From Vanilla planifolia (lineage: Eukaryota; Streptophyta; Magnoliopsida; Asparagales; Orchidaceae), in assembly GCA_023846275.1 (NCBI GenBank), contig CM043875.1, forward strand, positions 25,896,851-25,960,850: a stretch of 64,000 nt of DNA, read 5' to 3'. Positions 46,101-57,375 of the stretch are shown piece after piece (the stretch's first letter is position 1; every line of letters begins with the position of its first letter). The notes beneath the pieces were generated by a model. It was not told where the DNA came from, searched no databases, and saw nothing but the letters and a program-made list of their open reading frames with translations. The position numbers and the translations under genes are program-made.

Positions 46101-49100
46101 TTGACAATAAACATCCGAGATGTTGCGCTGTCTAAAATAAAAGGATTGACAATTATTAGAATGAGAAATCTTTTCTCAAGCGTATTTCCCAGGTTTATGA
46201 AACCAAAGAGGGGGTGAGTGTGAAAGATTAGTTTTGGCATGCTTTACAATTGCAAATTTTTGATATTTTTTTTGAAATCAATAATGAACTATGTATTACA
46301 TACCAAAATACCATGTAAAAAAATTCTGAATGCCATTTAGGATTGCACAAAAATGGTATTTGGGAGGGGGACGGGCACTCTCCATTCCAACTGATAACAT
46401 TACAAGGGGTATTAGTATCAAAAGTCATATCCATCACAAGGTTAACAACTTTGTTGGCAGTATTGTAAATGCAAGAAACCATAGCACAACTAAAAAAAGG
46501 TAAAATTGTGCTACAAGAAAGCGGCCTTGTCAGTAGATAAGCCTCAGAAACCCTAATAAATAGCAATAATCACAAGTGTAAAATCATCCTCTAGTCAAAC
46601 ACCAGAACCACCCCAACCTATTGGGTGGCTGCATATACTATGACATTTTAGGCATTCCAAAGGAAAACCTTAATGCAAATCCCAAGATTAAGACAAAAGA
46701 AACCTTCTTTACCCAAATCTAGATTATGAAAAGATGCCTAGAGGAAAAAAAATTATGTATTGGGAAATACTCAACACAGTATTTGTATTTTAATATTCAG
46801 TATCAATGTTTTATATTTATCAAATGTCTTTGCTAATATCCTTGAAGAAAGAACGAGTAGCTCAAAATGATAAATTATTAGTATAAAACATTTGGCATTT
46901 TGGATATCTCGTATTCCAATCATGGAATATCTGCTAATGCAAGTACAGTTGCATAAATAAAGCCCAAGATCACCATTCTTAGCACCCACACCACACAATC
47001 AAAACGGTTAATATTGTTAGAAGCTATTTAAATTGTTAATAACTGCAAGCCCAAACAGATCACCTCTAAAGTCAACCAATGCTCACAAATTTCCAGGACT
47101 GGTGGAAGGTCCTTACAACTCTTAATAATAGTGAACAAGCATCTGGCACAATTAATCACTGACATTTTTGACACAATCTATTCATTACATAACATTTATT
47201 ACAGAAAACTACATGCAAAGAATATCTTAAGCTATTATTAGATCTGTACAGCCTTCACAAAAGGGGAAAAAAAATAGAAGTATGAAATACAAAGCTATGC
47301 AAGACCAGAAATAAAGCACCCAATTGATCAATGATAAAAAAACAAGATTACTTGCTGAAATCTATTGTGCATTCCTGCTCTTCATAAAGACGAGTGCTAT
47401 GAGAACCACATTTATCGTGAACTTCTCCTAAAACAAATACTTGTGATTTTAGTGTTTGTTGAAAACTTTGCTGATAATTCCCCAGACAAGTGAGATTCAA
47501 ACTTCCATAGGCATAAGATTAAGCAAACAAATGAATCTAAAAATTCATTCGCTTGTGAATAGTTCATAAGTTTTTTAGTAAGCCAAATCAGACACGAAAT
47601 GTAATTAAAAAAATATTTCATGTTCGACAATTGGCTTGAAACTTGAAATAAACTGTGCCAAGTTTAACTCAATTTACTTTCAAAACAAGTTTCAAATTTT
47701 TTAACAAAAGTGCCAGCCTAGCACTCAAATAACAGTGTTAAGACAAGTTGAAAAGGACCCAAAGATTTAACAAGCATTAACTTAGGACCCCAAGGGTGTC
47801 ACAAATTTTCTTTTTCCTTCTCTCATCAATGACACAATTTTCATTCTTCTAAAAAATTGGCTTCACAAAGATCTTGTATGTTCATCAACTATTTTTCCAT
47901 TGAATTTGTTGCCATCCACAAATAAATTCATTGCCATAGTGGCTTCGTCCATCAAATTCTTCAATAGGGATGGTCACTTGACTTTCTCTATCATCAATTG
48001 CTAAGAGACCCTCCTTAAAAATGCACGATTAGGGGCAATTATTTTGGCACAGTTGCATAGAGAATTCAAAGAAGGAGAGATGCACACAATTGCTTAAGTT
48101 CATTACTCCTCTTTCTACCTTGTCATGTATGATATGACCATTTTAGTTGGTTAAACCCATTACTTTCATTTCATATTTAATCCACCCATCTCATCTGTAT
48201 TATTAGATTTCATAATCCCATAAATTCACGATACTTGATGATACAAATTTAAGAAGGCTTAAGTGGATTCAGGCTTAATATATATAGCTAAATCAAGTAA
48301 AGTTATGAATGAGGACATATCGTGGAAGGGAAGATTCATTTGTCAAGTTAAATTGAAAAGATAGTCGTCAAATCCTAGTCATGTCCTAATATGTTAAAGA
48401 CTACTAAATTGGTATGCAACTTTAGATATTAAAAGATAATTAAATTAAGTTAAAATTATTTTCTCAAAGATTAAGAGTTTTAGATTTTAAATTTAGATAT
48501 TTTAGAAATAATGGGTCCAAAATTTTATTTTAGTTCATTAAAAATGACTAATTATTTTATAAATTATATGCCTTATCAATTATATTGATCTTAGAATTTG
48601 AATAAATTATTTGAATTGAATTCCAAAGTTTAAAATTCATTTTAAAGATTTTTACTCAAACTGAACAATTTGATGTGTAAGCCTAATGTTTTTACGATCA
48701 AACCTAGGCAATTAAGAACAAAATTCTGAATATCGGAACTTGACCAATCAAACTTGGGCAATTGATCTCCCATTTCCAAGGCATTTAAGTGTTTTCAAGT
48801 TGAATAACTAGTCAATTTGATTAGAAGTTGGCAATCGAGCATCTCACTATATTGGCAAAAAAAATCCTAAAGCTAATAAGAAGTCCGATCCCTTGAAACC
48901 AAACATTTAACATATCATGACATTTTAAATGTCATTTGAGGCTTCCTCAGCAATCTTTTTCTATAAATAGAGTTAAAACCCCACTTTTAAGGGTTGATAA
49001 GAGATTATTGAGGCTTAAAACTTTGTTTCACCAAGTAAACTAGTAAGAAAAGAGTTATATACTAAAACAAGCATTACACTCCATTGTTACACAATTCAAT

Positions 49101-51657
49101 CATCATAAGTTGTCTTTTGTTATGAACTCAACTTGAGTTCTAAGCAAAACTCTTTAAGAATTTGTATTTTCAAGATTTCACTACATTCTTTCCATTTTTA
49201 TTTTTTTTACCATACTCATGTTGGCCAAGATCATTTTTTTTTTTGAAAGTATCCATTGTATTGACTATAAAAAAAAAATCCTATTTTAAGGTTCTAGCTT
49301 AAGATTCCTTTGGATCCAATGCTTGTATAGAACCTTTCTAAGATTGGTGTCTATAAGAGCTTAAATTTGCTGTTAGTAATGACTTGAACTAATGAAGCAT
49401 GACCTTCTTGATTGGGTGGCATGGAGTAGATAATAGTAGCCAAACCACATAAAAGGTTTTTTCCATCTATGTTATTTTATTTTATTTTTTTTACATTGGC
49501 AAATTAAAACAATGATTTCATACTAACTACACTGTTATTTTCTAAAAAACACAATTCATCTTCCCCCACCTTATGCATCTATGGCAATGAACTTTTTTTT
49601 TTTTTTTTTCAAACTTGATCCACCACCTTAAGCAATAAGTTGAAGAGAGCTATTACTTTCCCAAAATGATCCTATAACTTGATTGTAACCCTCCATCTAT
49701 TAGGATAAGGTAAATATTGTAGCCAAATCATGATAAAGAATTCAAGAAAAAATCAATGGTGAGTTTTGTTGGGTAGCAGTTCACACATAAGAACAAAAAT
49801 CATAATGTTGATCATCTTGTATCATCTTTATATTTTAAAATCTATTTAATTTTGGAATTTAGTAAAAGCATCTGAATTGCAATACTTTTTTTCATGTAGG
49901 ATGGTATAAAGATATGCTCCTTTTGTAAGCCCAAACTTCCAGTAATTATTAACTTTGTTTGTGCGGTTCAACTAAGTACTTAAAAAACAAGTCAATGAAT
50001 AAGACCAAACAAATTTCAATTTGAAAAATCTATGCTAGAGAATTATCTCAAAACTTGGTTTGAAATAAATTGACCAAAATTTCTACAATTTTTTTATTTC
50101 AAGCAAGCATCAAACATAATCATCACCATGAGAATCCAACTCTAAATTTGTGCTTATGAGAAAGGATACGAAGATCCAATTAGAACTTTCTTAGGAAGAA
50201 CTCCCATGGTGTCACTAAATGAAAAGAACTATGGTTTTGTCTCTTTGCCTTCTATCTCAAAATTGTTATAGCTTTCACCCACCTAAGAAAAAAAGCCTAT
50301 TTTCTTATTTGCTAAACAATTGATTTTCCTTTCTTCCTATTGCTACCCATACTCACCTTCATAGCCATAGCTAATTCCTACAAAAACATCAAAAAGCTAA
50401 GTCCCTTAATTCTATCCTACATCACAATTGTGCTTCTTCTTTGGGAAGGAAACTAAGCAATATTGCCAATTTAACGGTATTTGGCAAGTATTAATGTCCA
50501 AGGCTTGAATGCTAAACAAAGAGAATGAATCTATGTACTCTTGTACAAACCCTAATACTTTTCACTAATTAGTGAAATTTTGCTCTCCCGTCCCTCCTTG
50601 TGTCTATCAGGACCTTACATCAATTCCCTATTCCTTCATCAATAGTTTTGAAGATCAAACAACATAGATATATAGCTCTTGTGAACTTAATAAAATATAG
50701 GCCTCAAAACTTCCAAAGGGTCAAGTAAATTGCTTTTCATGTGAACATATTTCCTATAAGACTATGCTAACAAGTTCAATAAACCATGCAATTTCTATTT
50801 TGTATCAAAGTTTTATCCACTAAGGTAAATGACGCCAATGACTCTTCCAATTGACACTTGAACATACGTACATTGAAAGGATCATTTGAAGACTATAGCT
50901 GGAAAAATTCTGCCGTTTAAATCATTAAGAGTATGATTAAAAACTTACATCAAAACAAGCACCCTCCCAGAAAAATAATAAAATAAAGACGGAATAGTGA
51001 AACTTCCTGAGCAAGAACCACGGCTAAAATTTGAACAGGGATGAAGATCAAAAAGAACTTTACCGTCAAAAGCATACCTTCCAAATAGCAGATTCCAAGA
51101 TTGCACTGGCCCGCGGGATGCCCTAGCTCAGCAGCCCGAGCGTACAAGGCCTTACCCTCCTCCTTCCGTCCCATTTCCCAGTACATGAGCCCCGCGTCCA
51201 CCATGGCAGCAGCAGATCCCCGTTCAGCTCCTTTGAGGAAGGACTCCAGTGCCCGTTTCGGATCGGACCTCACGCCCCGGCCGTGCTTGAACCGCTTTCC
51301 CCAGCGTAGGAGCACCATCGCCTCCCTCAGAGGGCGGAGCGCGTCCCTCCACGCCCGGCACACCGTGCTCGCCGCCCATAGCTCCGGGATGTCGAACGCC
51401 GCCGCTACACGGGCCAGCACATCGAAGGGCAAGTCAGCGAAACTGCCAGCGGTTGGAGATGGATGGGAATTCAGAGGACGCTGCGCTCCTTCGCCAGCTC
51501 GCAGTCTGTCTAGAGAGTCTACGGGAGAGGAATGATCAAGGTTTTCCTGACCTCTGTGCTTCACCTTCTTCTTGTGGGATGAGCGAGGGTTGTGGAAGGG
51601 AAGAGCGGAGAAGCGAGAAGTTCGAGAAAAAGGTGGCCAGGTCTTGCTCGAATCCAT
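39987..51657 (-). CDS. F-box protein with Sel1-like repeats (At1g70590 type), complete, four exons
   Basis: Exons on the minus strand are 51657-51078, 45442-45309, 40574-40392 and 40154-39987. All GT-AG junctions keep frame and give 354 residues, close to the roughly 350 of Arabidopsis At1g70590. Residues 1-70 are a basic, serine-rich leader. An F-box follows at about 72-115 (FADLPFDVLARVAAAFDIPE and VCRAWRDALRPLREAM). Then come WGKRFKHGRG and Sel1-like repeats of about 36 residues to about 305 (e.g. RGSAAAMVDAGLMYWEMG, GHPAGQCNLGICYLE, GNARAQYSLALCLHKGRG, GNVRAMYNTYLCYSTGEG, GHKKAQFEHGLQLFS). The tail ends WRPLHFNR, as in the family. Expected role: SKP1-binding adaptor of an SCF ubiquitin ligase, with the helical repeats holding a partner. 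Exon 1 is GC-rich against AT-rich introns of 5635, 4734 and 237 bp. Confidence 0.93.
40159..40188. repeat. (AAAT)n microsatellite at intron 3 acceptor
   Basis: About seven AAAT units lie in the plus strand, which is (TTTA)n in the transcript. The array ends 5 nt from the splice acceptor of the last exon, so it forms that intron's U-rich tract. Confidence 0.9.
40392..40574 (-). CDS. F-box/Sel1 gene, exon 3
   Basis: 183 nt, 61 codons, phase 0 at both ends. Encodes ARWYQRAAEGGNVRAMYNTY, LCYSTGEGFPRDLRRARTWL and KRAADFGHKKAQFEHGLQLF, two Sel1-like repeats. Acceptor GAAATCAG; donor TTTTCA|GTATGC. Confidence 0.93.
41330..41705 (+). repeat. left LTR of gypsy relic (diverged)
   Basis: Aligns in order with 44330-44575 through ACAACGATAA/GATAACTG, TATGTCATCAA/TACGACATCAA, AAATGG/AAATAG, CTTTCTACTACATTCTTA/GTTTCTACAACATTTTAG and GAATACATAATT. 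The 5' edge is not visible. Confidence 0.55.
42850..43830 (+). pseudogene. gypsy reverse transcriptase / RNase H-start fragment
   Basis: Ordered blocks with frameshifts: LVNIVLVKKSNEK (from about 43090), MCVEYINLNYTSSKDSYHFY (from 43133), KMAKKDEERISFITNFGTFY (from about 43264), LVVHLDD (about 43411-43431), QRPVGQI..LNRFITKSTNKS (about 43655-43715) and DYEKALQELKAYLT (about 43768-43810). The catalytic (Y/F)xDD is degraded to HLDD. After about 43830 the similarity is lost. Confidence 0.75.
44330..44575 (+). repeat. right LTR of gypsy relic (diverged, apparently shorter)
   Basis: Direct-repeat partner of 41330-41705, ending AGTGAATACATAATTAGCATCAAC. It is shorter because the CTTTCTCTTC...CTCCC part of the left copy is reduced. 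Confidence 0.55.
45309..45442 (-). CDS. F-box/Sel1 gene, exon 2
   Basis: 134 nt. Completes the split alanine (G+CT), then encodes DLVEPEEAVKWFFRAAESGN, ARAQYSLALCLHKGRG and VKRNVADA, one Sel1-like repeat with its conserved A..Y.LA..Y-type positions. Acceptor TGTTACAG; donor GATGCC|GTATGC. Confidence 0.93.
45443..51077 (-). other. 5.6-kb intron 1 of the F-box/Sel1 gene
   Basis: Donor TTGGAAG|GTATGCT and acceptor TGTTACAG. AT-rich; no pol domains found. A CTATAAATAG box at 48961 followed by about 250 bp of LTR-leader-like sequence could be a solo LTR remnant. A T18-type homopolymer run lies at about 49590-49609. Confidence 0.7.
48961..48970 (+). promoter_or_regulatory. TATA-like box in a possible solo-LTR remnant
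   Basis: CTATAAATAG, identical to the TATA box of the 32-kb LTR, stands in the plus strand of the intron, antisense to the host gene. No LTR partner was found, so its origin is uncertain. Confidence 0.25.
51078..51657 (-). CDS. F-box/Sel1 gene, exon 1
   Basis: 580 nt, 193 codons plus one base. The ATG at 51657-51655 gives MDSSKTWPPFSRTSRFSALP, comparable with the TWP...SRFS.L.F leader of plant relatives, which supports this start. It contains the whole F-box and the first Sel1-like repeats. Clearly GC-rich, unlike every other part of the gene. The open frame past 51078 (GMLLTVKFFLIF...) is intron. Confidence 0.93.
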
Positions 51658-51840
51658 GGATGTGCTAAATTTAGCATACGCCAGCGAGCAGCCTTGAATT
51701 TCTCTTTCCGGTGATGAGCGGAGCCAATCGACAGAGTAACGTGTAGCCTGCGGAAGGATAGCACCATAAATATCCGCTGCTTTCCAACCAAAATGCCGGC
51801 GGCAAAGTGTGTGACGTCATCCAAATGGGCTACTTTTAGT
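51658..51840 (-). promoter_or_regulatory. 5' leader and proximal promoter of the F-box/Sel1 gene
   Basis: This GC-richer stretch drops abruptly into AT-rich DNA at about 51840. It holds a CCAAT box (51724-51728 on the plus strand), the palindrome TGACGTCA at 51812-51819 and TGGGCT at 51826-51831 (site II-like). A weak TATA candidate (GATATTTATGG, minus strand) lies near 51767. The transcription start is not determinable. Confidence 0.5.
51812..51819. promoter_or_regulatory. TGACGTCA bZIP (CRE/TGA) palindrome
   Basis: A perfect 8-bp palindrome 155 bp upstream of the F-box/Sel1 ATG. It is the canonical binding sequence of plant TGA/CRE-type bZIP factors. Whether it is used is inference. Confidence 0.45.
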
Positions 51841-54000
51841 CATACTTAACTACCGCGCTTCTAAAAATCGTAATTTCTAAAAATTTATAAGAGCAAACAT
51901 CATTTTTTCAAGGGGTTTTTATTGTTTATATTTATTAGTCTTTTTAACGAGACTATTCAAGGTGAAAATTTCTTAAAAAAGAATATACAAATAAATTGTT
52001 TAAAAATGGGTTTTTAAATTTTTATTAAGCAAAGATAAATGAAAAAAATTATTGAAATATTTTTATATTTGTAAAATCCCCAACAACCTAAGATTAGTGA
52101 ACATTCTATTTAGTGAGATTACTTTCTTTCATTTCATTAATATAAACATCAAACTAAAAGATTGTGATAATGTGATAGATTCGTGTATACTAATCATCTT
52201 TAAGATTTTTCACAAATGACATTATAATATTAAAGTATAACCATCATTTTTTTTAGTATTTATCATATTTTATCTGTGTATATGTGTGTATGGAATTATA
52301 TTATATATATAAATGTTAAGATGGACATTAAAAGTGTTGGAGTTGTTCCTAATAACTCATCTAACAAGGATGTCATGAAGCTTTCAAGATAATCATTCTC
52401 ATAACCAATGATTTTGGGACAATTTATTGCATATTTGTTTGCTTATGATGTATTCAAAGTCCTAGAAAGAATAGTGATCATTTTTAATATTTTCAAATCA
52501 TTTTATATTTTGTCAAAAAAATTTAGTGGTGTAATTATATCTAATAGTTGTATTTGGTATTAGTTAATAATTGGTGTATGTGATAGATCAAATGATGCTT
52601 CATATGTAAGTATATTTGGATTATTTTGGATATGTAGATATGCACTGCTTGTTAATAAGTCGTTTCAAATGATTCGATCAATTAGTTTATGCGTAACATC
52701 TTAAATTTTTGTCTTGCATAATATATTATAAATATTAAGATGTAATTCATGTAGATGTAAGTTTGTTTATTTTAATAAAATAAAGTTGGATTTTGAAATA
52801 TTATTGTTACTGAATAAAATATTATTATTTTAATATTATATAAGAAACTATATTATACTATAAAATAAAATAAAAAAAATTATTTAATCATATTATTAGA
52901 AAGAGTTCTTTTGAGAGTAATCTAATAATGATGATTTGTAATTTTTTGATGTTTAAATAATTAGTCATATTTTTTTTTAAAAACGATAAAAATATTATTT
53001 TGTGAGTTATTGGAAACATTTCAATGATCTTTCAATTTAACATTATTGCCTCAAGTAGGATAGGAATAAAATCAGATAAATAGGGGTGAAGGTTGGTTTA
53101 CTTAAGTAAAGAAAAAAAAACAATGAAGACATAACTAAGATAGGTAGGGAATGAAAGAAAAGTGAAAGAAGTAGAATGAAGAAATGGTTGAATATTGCAA
53201 AAGAAGGGCAAAGAAGAAGAAAATTTTTGCAAGAGGAGTTTTGTTCCTATTGCAGCTATAGCAAGGTAAGAGGAGTTGCTCAATAAAGTTCCAACAAAGG
53301 AAAGAACTCACAAGGTAAGAAGAATTTGAGTTATTTTGTTAACTTAATTGGTTTTTATGCAAGGTTTAGAAGACTTTGGTTTGTTAGAATTATGAAAAGT
53401 TAGTTCATATGATTTGGAATAACTTTGGAATTGATTGGAAAAGAAATCATATAGATTTTAGTGTTTTTGTTCTCTTATGGGAGGGATCATACCATATTAT
53501 AGACTTAGCATACGATAAATTACGAATTTAGTGGATTCATGTTAAGGAGGAAAATAACATATTATTATGTATTATTCATTACATGTTTTAAATTAATTAC
53601 ATACTAAATGTATACATGTCATATATGTTAAAAGGTAAAATGGATGATTAATAATGTTAAAAATAAAGTAATGTAACATGATCAATAAATGAAGCTTCAA
53701 CGATAGTTTTTTAAAACAAACTTATTATTCAAAATAACATTTCTTTGAAAGTAAATGTTTTTCTATTTAAAATAAAATTTCACTAGAGGTAGAACTATTA
53801 CTTAGAATAATATTTCTTTTGGAGTATTGCCAATGAGAAGTTGTTGAACAATCTGGAATAAAAACTTCGAATACACAAAAAAAAATGGGTAAAAAGAATT
53901 ACTATCATTTCTTAAAGAGAGAATTAGGTTTTAGATAAATCCAAAGAAAATAACATGTCTTTTAATGACTTATATTATTATTGATATAGACCATGTATAT

Positions 54001-54800
54001 GATTATCCAATAATATTTTTTTATATTATGTTACATGTTTTTACCACTGAGCTAATATTAATTAGTTCATGCTTATTTGACCTAACATTTTCAGGTCAAA
54101 TAAAGGAATTTTATGGGGATATTAAGATGGAGTAAGAGCTAATATATGATGATGTAAGATGTTATTATTATTATTAGATATGTGATTTATATTTATTTTT
54201 TTAGTTTAAAATGATATATAAAAGATTTCTTAGTAGTAATATTATATATACATGCAATTTTAAAATGAAATATAAAAAAGTTTATGATTTCATTTGCTTG
54301 TAAAATATATTTTTGCTACTTGTTTTCAAAAGAATAAATATTTTCTTCTATTATGTATAAAAAAACAAAAAAAGATTTTTATATGATTTTAAAATATTAA
54401 AAAAAAGAGATAAAATTGATATTGTAATACTAAAATCTAGTTAACAATTATGAGGGATTACTACATGAGCTAAATGATTCATTTATTCAGGTTGTTTAAG
54501 TTGGAATAATAGATTCAGAAACATACTTAATCATCTATGATGTGACATTGTCCTAAGAAAATTCTTAAATAATAAAAAAAACAGATTAACAAATTAGTAA
54601 ATATGATAAAAGTTTTTACATAAAAATTTGTTAATTTTTATTATTCATTTACTTACTTTTTTATATTTAAATGTTGCAAATTGCCCATCCATGTGGTTAT
54701 CAAAAAATTTGATTGTTTTATATATATGTGCTTGTTTTTACCATTGAGTTAATATTCGTTAACTCATGCTTATTTTGGTATAATACTTTCAGGCAAAAAT
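54001..54800 (+). repeat. dispersed direct repeat pair (about 54001-54120 and 54690-54800)
   Basis: Both copies read CATG..TATATGATTATC-like leaders, then GTTTTTACCA.TGAG.TAATATT, TTCATGCTTATTT/CTCATGCTTATTT and TTTCAGG.CAAA. A weaker third copy may lie near 60750-60840. Probably fragments of one transposon family. Confidence 0.5.
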
Positions 54801-56140
54801 AAGACACACACCATGGGACTACTAAAAAACTAAGAGAGGTAACATGATGTCTTTAGGATACATTATTAGTTATTTAGTTTTTTCCCTTTTAATTGGAAAC
54901 AAGCATGCACAAAAAGTTAAATCATGTTGTTAGTTGGCACTTTAGTTGTTAAAATGATGGACAATATTGTATAATGTTTAGTGATTCTAATGTCAAAGTT
55001 GTTTTTCTTTTCTTGTGAGCAAAATATGGTCTTTTACAAGCAAAAGAAATTATTTCTAGAATTTTATTTTTCTTTCACAAGTCTTTAAAAGGATTTTTTA
55101 TAAAAAGAGTTTTATGTTCTATTTTGAAAAGAAATTTGCTTCTACTAAATGATTTTTGAAAAGAAAGAAAATCTTAAAAGAAAAGAGATAAAATAATTTT
55201 TAGACATGGTACCAAAATTTGAAAAGGTTGGAGAAGAGATACCACTCCCTAGAAGGAATGAATGTGTCATTTGAATAAATCAAGTATCAAAAAATTTTGT
55301 AACATCCTTTGCAATGTTCAAAAGAAGGTTATTTGGTTATAGGAAAGCTAATTGAAACTTTTATCTCTCATAAGTAGTTTAAGCAAACCAAAACCTGAGT
55401 AAAGGATAATTGTAAGACTAATATTTTTTAAGTAATTTAACTTAAAATCAAGCCTACATCTAACGCCAAGCAACTTACTTGAGAACCAATATCAAAGGAC
55501 TCCTTTGTTATAGTCAAGTGGAGAAACACAAATATAATACGGATCAATCACAACCACACAAACAAATCCATACAATTCCTTGGGATAGACTAACCACTCA
55601 ACACTTCCATGGCTCAGAGGTAGTTCATGAGGTAGAAAATAGAAAACAAATAATTCTCAAAATAAAAGCTCCCTTAAAAGCTAGATAAATAAATTTCAAT
55701 ATTGAATAGCAATCTCAAATTAAAATGCAATGACATGCAAAATGAATACTTCAAGTGTTTATGAAAGAGGACTAGGAAAAGAATTGCAAATCAATTTTAT
55801 CATCATTATATCTAAAATGAAAAGCTGTTCTTGAGAATATCGCCAAGTGAGTAACAAGCTGATGTTATATGCCTTTTTCAAGTTTGTAAAAAGCTATGAA
55901 TCTTATTCCCATAATTTAGAATATATTTTGCCTTGTGTTATTTGAATTTTTGACTAGTTAGAATGATCAATGGTTGATTAACACCTTTCAATGGCTCTTT
56001 TCTAATCATTTTGTTGCAGTCAGGCCACCATAGTTTCCAAATTTAGATTACAATCTAAAATAGGAATTGTTTGGTCCAATATTCATGTTTTATACTAACC
56101 AAATAATAAAAAATAATATTAATATTCTATATAATTTTTT

Positions 56141-56345
56141 TTGTTTTACTTGGGTCATTAAGAATGAGTTAATGTTATCATCTGATATAATATTTATGTA
56201 TTGTACTATTTTTTTAGTTTTACTCAAGTTAGTTAAAATAAATTAATCATATAATTTAGTAACCTGTATATGTATCGTATGATTTTCTTAGTTTAATTCA
56301 ATTGACTTGAGGAGTTGACCATCAAACTAATCGTACAATTACATT
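56141..56345. repeat. 74-bp tandem repeat, nearly three copies
   Basis: GTTTTACT / GTTTTACT / GTTTAATT start points recur at 56143, 56217 and 56291, exactly 74 bp apart. The rest of the unit (a (T/C)AA.T..(G/T)TTAA.AATGA-like part, then a GTAT.GTA(C/T).ATTTT end) is moderately diverged. Confidence 0.6.
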
Positions 56346-57238
56346 TCATATTATATGATAATCATGCATATCACTTTCGATAATTAATTATTTCATTTAA
56401 ACTTACATAAAACTCCTAAATTTAACTTTGTATTGTACAATATAATTTTATTGTAACCATACAAATTCTTCAAGTTTCTTTTATACCCTCTTAAACCAAG
56501 TCTCTTTAATGGAGGGCAAATTACATTAATGGGTGATACTGAACTAATGTAGTAGACCATATGAGACTTTCTATTTATTTCATAATTTTTATTGATTTTG
56601 AGTTTTAATTAATCATTTATAAGATCCTTAGGAGTTTTTAATTATTTACAGATATTTTTATTATTTTTTTATTTTATTAGAAATGTTACTTCTATTATTT
56701 TAGTTTTAAGTTTAGGTTTAGCATTGTAATGCATTTTAAATCTTATTATTGAAAGAGAAGAAAGACCTTTTTGGGAATGGAATCTAGTTTTAAAAAATTG
56801 TGATTTTTATTTTCATACTTGCATGCACAAGCCTAGGTTATGATTTAGGTTTTTCAAGTTACAATATGATATTTGAGTTGTAATTTGAATTTGTATCTAC
56901 TTGTTGTCATCCTCATCATTGTCATCTTCTACCTATGCTATTGCAAGAGTTTCTCCAACCCTTTTTCATCACTCTTTCTTTAATCAAATAGATTGATTAA
57001 TTAGATTTAGCTTCTATGAATATATCTTATTGTTTGATCTTATGATCATACCATTTGCATGTCACCAATCCCAATAATAACCAAGATTGAATAGTTAATC
57101 ATACTCTATGATGTAAGATTGTATGATAAGTTCAGTTATGCAAGTATTTTCCTTTTAAAGTAGAATGATTTTATAAATCATGCATAGATTTACTACGATG
57201 CAATTGAGCCACAAATTTCTTCAATTTACAACAGTGAC

Positions 57239-57375
57239 TTAATAAAAGCCTATATTATCAGCTTAATAAAAGCTTATAATTGGCCTAATAAAAGCCTTCA
57301 ACCAGACTAATAAATGTCAGCACACCAACTTAATAAAATCTTATAATCAATTTAATAAAATTTAATAAAAACAAG
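57239..57375. repeat. 22-24-bp minisatellite, about six copies
   Basis: CTTAATAAAAGCCTATA, CTTAATAAAAGCTTATA, CCTAATAAAAGCCTTCA, ACTAATAAATGTCAGCA, CTTAATAAAATCTTATA and TTTAATAAAATTTAATA follow each other at 22-24-bp steps. Confidence 0.75.

Noticed and set aside
51101-51535. 144-codon open frame antisense to exon 1 of the F-box/Sel1 gene
   Set aside because: The complementary strand encodes a clear F-box and Sel1 repeats; this frame is a shadow in GC-rich DNA.
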